Assembly: GCA_963626285.1 (NCBI GenBank) | Contig: CAVFWQ010000045.1 | Location: 1-16,425 of the forward strand | Direction: 5' to 3' | Length of the DNA: 16,425 bases | Source: CAVDRM01 sp963626285 | Lineage (GTDB): Bacteria; Bacillota; Clostridia; Christensenellales; Aristaeellaceae | Shown: positions 13,279 through 16,425 of the stretch, one piece after another | Layout of the letters: each line of letters starts with the position of its first letter | How positions within the stretch are numbered: the stretch's first letter is position 1 | Made by a program: the position numbers and the translations under genes | Notes under the pieces: generated by a model | What the model saw: the letters and a program-made list of their open reading frames with translations, nothing else | Told to the model about the DNA's origin: nothing | Databases searched by the model: none

Positions 13279-14277
13279 TCACCAAGTGGCTTTCATCGCA
13301 CGGGCGACAGCATTCTGATGGTCGGTGTCAACCTTTTTCGTTCCGTGCGTTTTGCTCTTGTAAAAATGGATGCAGAAATGGCCGTCAAAGTTGTTATCAT
13401 CAATGGTCGTCGTACCGTGCGGCATACCGTTCATGGAGGCCGCATAGACATGGCCATCATATTTCACTAAAATCGCACGACGATTCCAGCTCCAGCTTCC
13501 GCCGTAGATGCTTTTCATGGTCGCAGTATCCTTCGCCGTCAGCGGCTCGGCATCCAGATGGTTAGCGCCGGCCCAGCGCTTGACCGTGAAGGTTTTGCCC
13601 GTCAAAACATCCTTCACCGTGAAGGTTGCGCCTCTCGGAATGCGGCTGTCTCCGCCGTTAAACCAGTCCAGCCTCTCCGTTTCATATTTGTAATCGGCTG
13701 CGTTTTCGCCAAAGAGCGCCTTGATGGTATCATTGTTCGCTTCGCCGCTCTGCTCCAACTTTTTTGCTTTCTGGAATGCCTTGACCGCCTTCACCGTGCC
13801 TGCGCCGTACGAGCCGTCAATGGCCAACGTGTAATACCCTTTCAGCTTCAGCGCCTGCTGAAGCGCTACGACCTTTGCGCCGCTGTTTCCCTTTTTGCTG
13901 GTCGCCGGCGTTTCGATCTGCGAAATTTTCGTGATGCCGTTCATCTTGGGATCGTCCTTGGCTGTGGTTGTCTTTGTCTTTTCCAGCGCCTTTTTAGCGG
14001 ACGAGGACAACTTCACATAATCCGTCATCACATAGCCGGTTTTTTTGCCGTATTTGACCTTATAAAAATCGCCGCTGATGGAAAAGACCTCCACCTCATC
14101 CCCCTTCATCAGACGGTCGTAGTATCCGCTGGAGGTCGATGCCTTTTTGCGGAAAAACACCTTGTCCTTCGTGATTGTTCCCGTATATGTCTTCTCCTCC
14201 GCTTCGGAAAGCGGAAGCATGGCGCAGACCAGCACCAGCGCAAGCAGCAGCGCAGCAACTCGCTTCAGCAGCTTCAT
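13279..14277 (-). CDS. Secreted SH3 and peptidoglycan-binding protein with an uncharacterised His/Cys-rich C-terminal domain
   Basis: A 332-residue exported protein. A signal peptide (1 to about 26, ending SEA) is followed by a bacterial SH3 domain (about 33-90, LMKGDEVEVFSISGDFYKVKYG...GYVMTDYV), a Lys/Thr linker, a peptidoglycan-binding domain (about 128-192, LQQALKLKGYYTLAIDGSYGAGTVKAVKAFQ) and a C-terminal domain (about 204-332). The last contains NHLDAEP (239-245), YGGSWSWNRRA, SMNGMPHG (281-288), GHFCIHF (299-305) and SKTH, DHQ, with many His and one Cys. I recall this domain in other Clostridia but no assigned function. A wall-acting enzyme is likely by context. The ATG at 14277 has GAGG eight bases upstream, whereas the in-frame GTG at 14286 overlaps that site. 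Confidence 0.85.
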   Translation of the reverse strand: MKLLKRVAALLLALVLVCAMLPLSEAEEKTYTGTITKDKVFFRKKASTSSGYYDRLMKGDEVEVFSISGDFYKVKYGKKTGYVMTDYVKLSSSAKKALEKTKTTTAKDDPKMNGITKISQIETPATSKKGNSGAKVVALQQALKLKGYYTLAIDGSYGAGTVKAVKAFQKAKKLEQSGEANNDTIKALFGENAADYKYETERLDWFNGGDSRIPRGATFTVKDVLTGKTFTVKRWAGANHLDAEPLTAKDTATMKSIYGGSWSWNRRAILVKYDGHVYAASMNGMPHGTTTIDDNNFDGHFCIHFYKSKTHGTKKVDTDHQNAVARAMKATW

Positions 14278-14316
14278 TTCAGTCACCTCACTTCAAAAAT
14301 GTCAACCGACGCGCTA

Positions 14317-14345
14317 ATTATATTACAAAATTATTAAGAAATCAA
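14317..14345 (-). promoter_or_regulatory. Sigma-A promoter of the SH3/peptidoglycan-binding gene
   Basis: On the minus strand, TTGATT at 14345-14340 and TATAAT at 14322-14317 are separated by 17 bases. The predicted start is about 32 bases before the ATG. It diverges from the marR promoter. Confidence 0.75.
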
Positions 14346-14397
14346 GTCTTTTATGTTTTATTTACAAATGTGACATGATTTTGTTCTGTTTTCATAC

Positions 14398-14426
14398 TTG
14401 CAAGCAGAAGCTGATTTATTTATAAT
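14398..14426 (+). promoter_or_regulatory. Sigma-A promoter of the marR-MATE operon
   Basis: TTGCAA at 14398-14403 and TATAAT at 14421-14426 have a 17-base spacer. The predicted transcript start is near 14433, at the edge of the inverted repeat described next. Confidence 0.78.
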
Positions 14427-14432
14427 CGAATA

Positions 14433-14446
14433 GTTCATTTCTGAAC
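14433..14446. promoter_or_regulatory. Candidate MarR operator
   Basis: GTTCA-TTTC-TGAAC is an inverted repeat with five-base perfect arms, right at the predicted transcript start of marR-MATE. Its position fits self-repression, as known for many MarR proteins that control a neighbouring efflux pump; binding itself is inferred. Confidence 0.5.
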
Positions 14447-14470
14447 AATCATTTTAAAAGGAGAAAGCCT

Positions 14471-14902
14471 ATGCTGACCGCCTCGCAAATTTATGCCGCA
14501 TCACGGCAGTTTGAACGCGCCTATGCCGTGGTCATGCAGCCATTGAGCCGTGCGCTTCAAATGCCGCAGACCGCCGTGGACATCCTGATGTTTTTAAGCA
14601 ATAATCCGGAAATGAATTCGGCTGTCGATATCTGTGCCTGTCGCGGCTTAAAACCCAGTAATGTTTCCTTTCATGTGGAGCAGCTCGTGCGCGAGGGCTA
14701 CCTCATCAGAAGCCCCGTTTCCGGCGACCGCCGCAGATATTACCTTCAATGCACGGACAAGGCCGAGCCGCTGATTGCGCAAGGGCACGCATTGCAAGAA
14801 GAATTTTACCGCAGAATCACTGCGAACATCCTGCCGGAGGACATGGCGGCAGCACAGCGTTGTCTGCATATGCTGGTGCAGAATCTTCGGGAAATTCAAT
14901 AA
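14471..14902 (+). CDS. MarR-family transcriptional regulator
   Basis: The 143-residue protein has the winged helix-turn-helix of the MarR family at about 30-100. The recognition helix region reads LKPSNVSFHVEQLVREGYL (60-78) and the wing carries the conserved D86-R87-R88 (SGDRRRYYL). Helices on both sides would form the dimer interface. MarR dimers usually repress their own operon until a small molecule or oxidant releases them; C55 and C57 are possible redox sites but this is speculative. The ATG has AAAGGAG eight bases upstream. It is 14 bases ahead of the MATE transporter gene, so the pair probably forms one regulated efflux unit. Confidence 0.92.
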   Translation: MLTASQIYAASRQFERAYAVVMQPLSRALQMPQTAVDILMFLSNNPEMNSAVDICACRGLKPSNVSFHVEQLVREGYLIRSPVSGDRRRYYLQCTDKAEPLIAQGHALQEEFYRRITANILPEDMAAAQRCLHMLVQNLREIQ

Positions 14903-14916
14903 GAAAGGACAGTCAC

Positions 14917-16293
14917 ATGAACAACGACAAGACATTTTTAGGAACCGAGCCGATTGGGAAGCTGCTGTTTAAGCTGGCGCTGCCGACTGTGGTCGCGCAG
15001 CTCGTTAATATGCTGTATAACATTGTGGACAGAATGTACATCGGCCATATGGAGGGTGACGGCAGTCTTGCGCTGACAGGTGTCGGTGTATGTCTTCCGC
15101 TGATTATGATTATTTCCGCTTTTGCGACATTCGTCAGTGCCGGCGGTGCCCCGCGTGCATCCATCGCAATGGGAGAGGGAAACAAAGAAAAGTCCGAAAA
15201 AATCATGGGCGGCTGTTTTACCTTGCAGCTCATCATTTCCGCCGCGCTGACCGTCATCATGCTGCTGTTTTCCCGCGACCTGCTTTTGACCTTCGGAGCG
15301 AGTGAAAATACGATTTCCTATGCGGTTGACTATATGAATATCTACGCGCTGGGAACGTTTTTTGTCCAAATGACCTTGGGCTTCAACGCATTCATCACGG
15401 CGCAGGGCTTTGCCCGTGAGGGAATGCTGACCGTACTGATCGGTGCGGTCAGCAACATCGTTTTAGACCCGCTTTTCATCTTTGCCTTTCATATGGGTGT
15501 TCGCGGAGCGGCGCTGGCGACCATTCTGTCGCAGGGCGTATCCTGCGTTTGGGTGCTTTCTTTTCTGCGCGGCAAGAAAACCGTTTGGCGGCTGAAGAAA
15601 GAAAATTTGATTGGGAATTTTCGTCTTATCCTGCCCTGCATTGCGCTTGGGCTTGCGACCTTCATCATGCAGGCCAGCGAAAGCGTTATTTCGGTTTGCT
15701 TTAATTCCTCGCTGCTGAAGTACGGCGGCGATGTGGCCGTCGGCGCAATGACCATCTTAACCAGTGTGATGCAATTTGCCATGCTGCCGCTTCAGGGCAT
15801 TGCGCAGGGCTCACAGCCCATCACGAGCTATAATTTCGGTGCGAAAAACGCCGCACGGGTGCGCGAAACCTTTAAGCGTTTGCTCTCGGTGTGTCTGAGC
15901 TATTCCGTTCTTCTCTGGCTTGCCATCATGCTTTTTCCCCGGCTGTTTGCGCAAATTTTTTCATCGGACGAGGCGCTTATTGCCTTTACAGCGCGGGTTT
16001 TGCGTATTTATTGCGGTATGCTGTTCATGTTCGGCATTCAAATCGCCTGCCAAATGACATTTGTGTCCATCGGCAACGCCCCCTGCTCAATCGCCGTTGC
16101 CGTTTTGCGAAAATTCGTCCTGCTGCTCCCGCTCATCTATCTTCTGCCCGCCCTCCTTGCGGACAAAACGACTGCCGTTTATATGGCCGAGCCTGTTGCC
16201 GACCTGATTGCCGTTTCCTGCACGGCTCTGCTTTTTTCCAAGCAATTCAAAAAGGCGCTGTGCAAGCTGGATGAGAGCGTTAGCCCTGCATAA
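14917..16293 (+). CDS. MATE-family multidrug efflux transporter
   Basis: The 458-residue integral membrane protein has about twelve predicted spans in two similar halves. It begins with a short soluble lead (NNDKTFLGTEPIGKLL) and the LPTVVAQLVNMLYNIVDRMYIG first helix. The second half has the MATE signature QGIAQGSQPITSYNFGAK just after an SVMQFAMLPLQ helix, as in MepA-like proteins. MATE pumps exchange Na+ or H+ for cationic drugs; the substrates here are unknown. The ATG at 14917 has AAAGGA upstream and follows marR by 14 bases. The open frame reaches back to 14749, but that part lies inside marR. A terminator follows. Confidence 0.94.
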   Translation: MNNDKTFLGTEPIGKLLFKLALPTVVAQLVNMLYNIVDRMYIGHMEGDGSLALTGVGVCLPLIMIISAFATFVSAGGAPRASIAMGEGNKEKSEKIMGGCFTLQLIISAALTVIMLLFSRDLLLTFGASENTISYAVDYMNIYALGTFFVQMTLGFNAFITAQGFAREGMLTVLIGAVSNIVLDPLFIFAFHMGVRGAALATILSQGVSCVWVLSFLRGKKTVWRLKKENLIGNFRLILPCIALGLATFIMQASESVISVCFNSSLLKYGGDVAVGAMTILTSVMQFAMLPLQGIAQGSQPITSYNFGAKNAARVRETFKRLLSVCLSYSVLLWLAIMLFPRLFAQIFSSDEALIAFTARVLRIYCGMLFMFGIQIACQMTFVSIGNAPCSIAVAVLRKFVLLLPLIYLLPALLADKTTAVYMAEPVADLIAVSCTALLFSKQFKKALCKLDESVSPA

Positions 16294-16304
16294 TTTCTGT
16301 ACGC

Positions 16305-16336
16305 AAAAACGAGCCGGCAGGACACGGCTCATTTTT
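16305..16336. terminator. Bidirectional terminator between MATE and the next gene
   Basis: GAGCCG (16311-16316) and CGGCTC (16325-16330) form the core stem. After a C/A mismatch, A5 (16305-16309) pairs with T5 (16332-16336), giving a U-tract on either strand. It separates two converging genes. Confidence 0.82.
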
Positions 16337-16345
16337 GCTTATCAT

Positions 16346-16425
16346 TTACACCGCTGATTTTGCCTTGCTTTTTTGCGTCTGCCAAATAATCAAGCCGATG
16401 ATTAAGCCGAGAGCGGCGGGACATA
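16346..16425 (-). CDS. C-terminal end of an unidentified membrane protein, truncated by the window edge
   Basis: On the minus strand an open frame runs from the window edge to a TAA at 16348-16346. It encodes about 25 residues: a hydrophobic helix (ALGLIIGLIIW) followed by a basic tail (QTQKSKAKSAV). That is typical of the end of a membrane protein. Its position behind a two-way terminator supports a real gene, but the family cannot be named from this piece. Confidence 0.55.
   Translation of the reverse strand, partial: CPAALGLIIGLIIWQTQKSKAKSAV

Noticed and set aside
13558..14337. Plus-strand open frame (259 codons) opposite the SH3/peptidoglycan-binding gene
   Set aside because: It lies antisense to a gene with recognisable domains and signal peptide, and runs into that gene's promoter.
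14749..14916. N-terminal extension of the MATE gene into marR
   Set aside because: The added residues are a shadow frame of marR, and AAAGGA before ATG 14917 gives a normal MATE start.

Overview
The window reads as ordinary chromosome of a low-to-moderate GC Gram-positive bacterium, most likely class Clostridia. The evidence is a sporulation-type sigma factor H gene behind mrnC, thyX and rlmB, a darA-holB-ricT block like that of Bacillus and Clostridium, strong AGGAGG ribosome binding sites, and sigma-A promoters with 17-base spacers. A DUF6273-CapA fusion and an ATC-hydrolase-family protein also fit gut Clostridia (Christensenellales or Oscillospirales-like), but I cannot fix the order or genus from sequence alone. 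I saw no tRNA, rRNA, CRISPR array, insertion sequence or phage gene.

Layout. (1) 2-691, +: the 3' part of a polyamine-binding protein gene (potD-like), ended by a terminator. (2) 768-3259, +: a sigma-A promoter drives darA (c-di-AMP receptor), holB (DNA polymerase III delta prime) and ricT (Y-complex), tightly overlapped and closed by a terminator hairpin. (3) 8215 down to 3322, -: an RluA-family pseudouridine synthase, then, behind its own promoter, a cluster of three envelope genes: a DUF6273-CapA fusion, a phosphodiester glycosidase (NAGPA) and a degenerate Lgt-like membrane protein. (4) 8301-12359, +: a consensus promoter drives an araC-type regulator translationally coupled to mrnC, then thyX, rlmB (with a repeat-rich disordered N-terminus) and sigH, ended by a terminator. 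(5) 14345 down to 12365, -: a secreted SH3/peptidoglycan-binding protein with an uncharacterised His/Cys-rich C-terminal domain, and an ATC-hydrolase-family protein preceded by an unusual structured leader. (6) 14398-16336, +: a marR-type regulator and a MATE efflux pump with a candidate operator, ended by a bidirectional terminator. (7) 16346-16425, -: the C-terminal end of an unidentified membrane protein.

How the genes work together. The two plus-strand housekeeping blocks cover c-di-AMP sensing, replication, mRNA maturation (ricT, mrnC), rRNA modification (rlmB), dTMP synthesis (thyX) and stationary-phase transcription (sigH). The minus-strand cluster looks like a small envelope-polymer module. 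The marR-MATE pair looks like a self-regulated efflux unit. The items most worth a second look are the nested inverted repeats between a promoter and the ATC-hydrolase-family gene, the CapA/NAGPA/Lgt-like cluster, the His/Cys domain of the SH3 protein, and the repeat-bearing N-terminus of RlmB.
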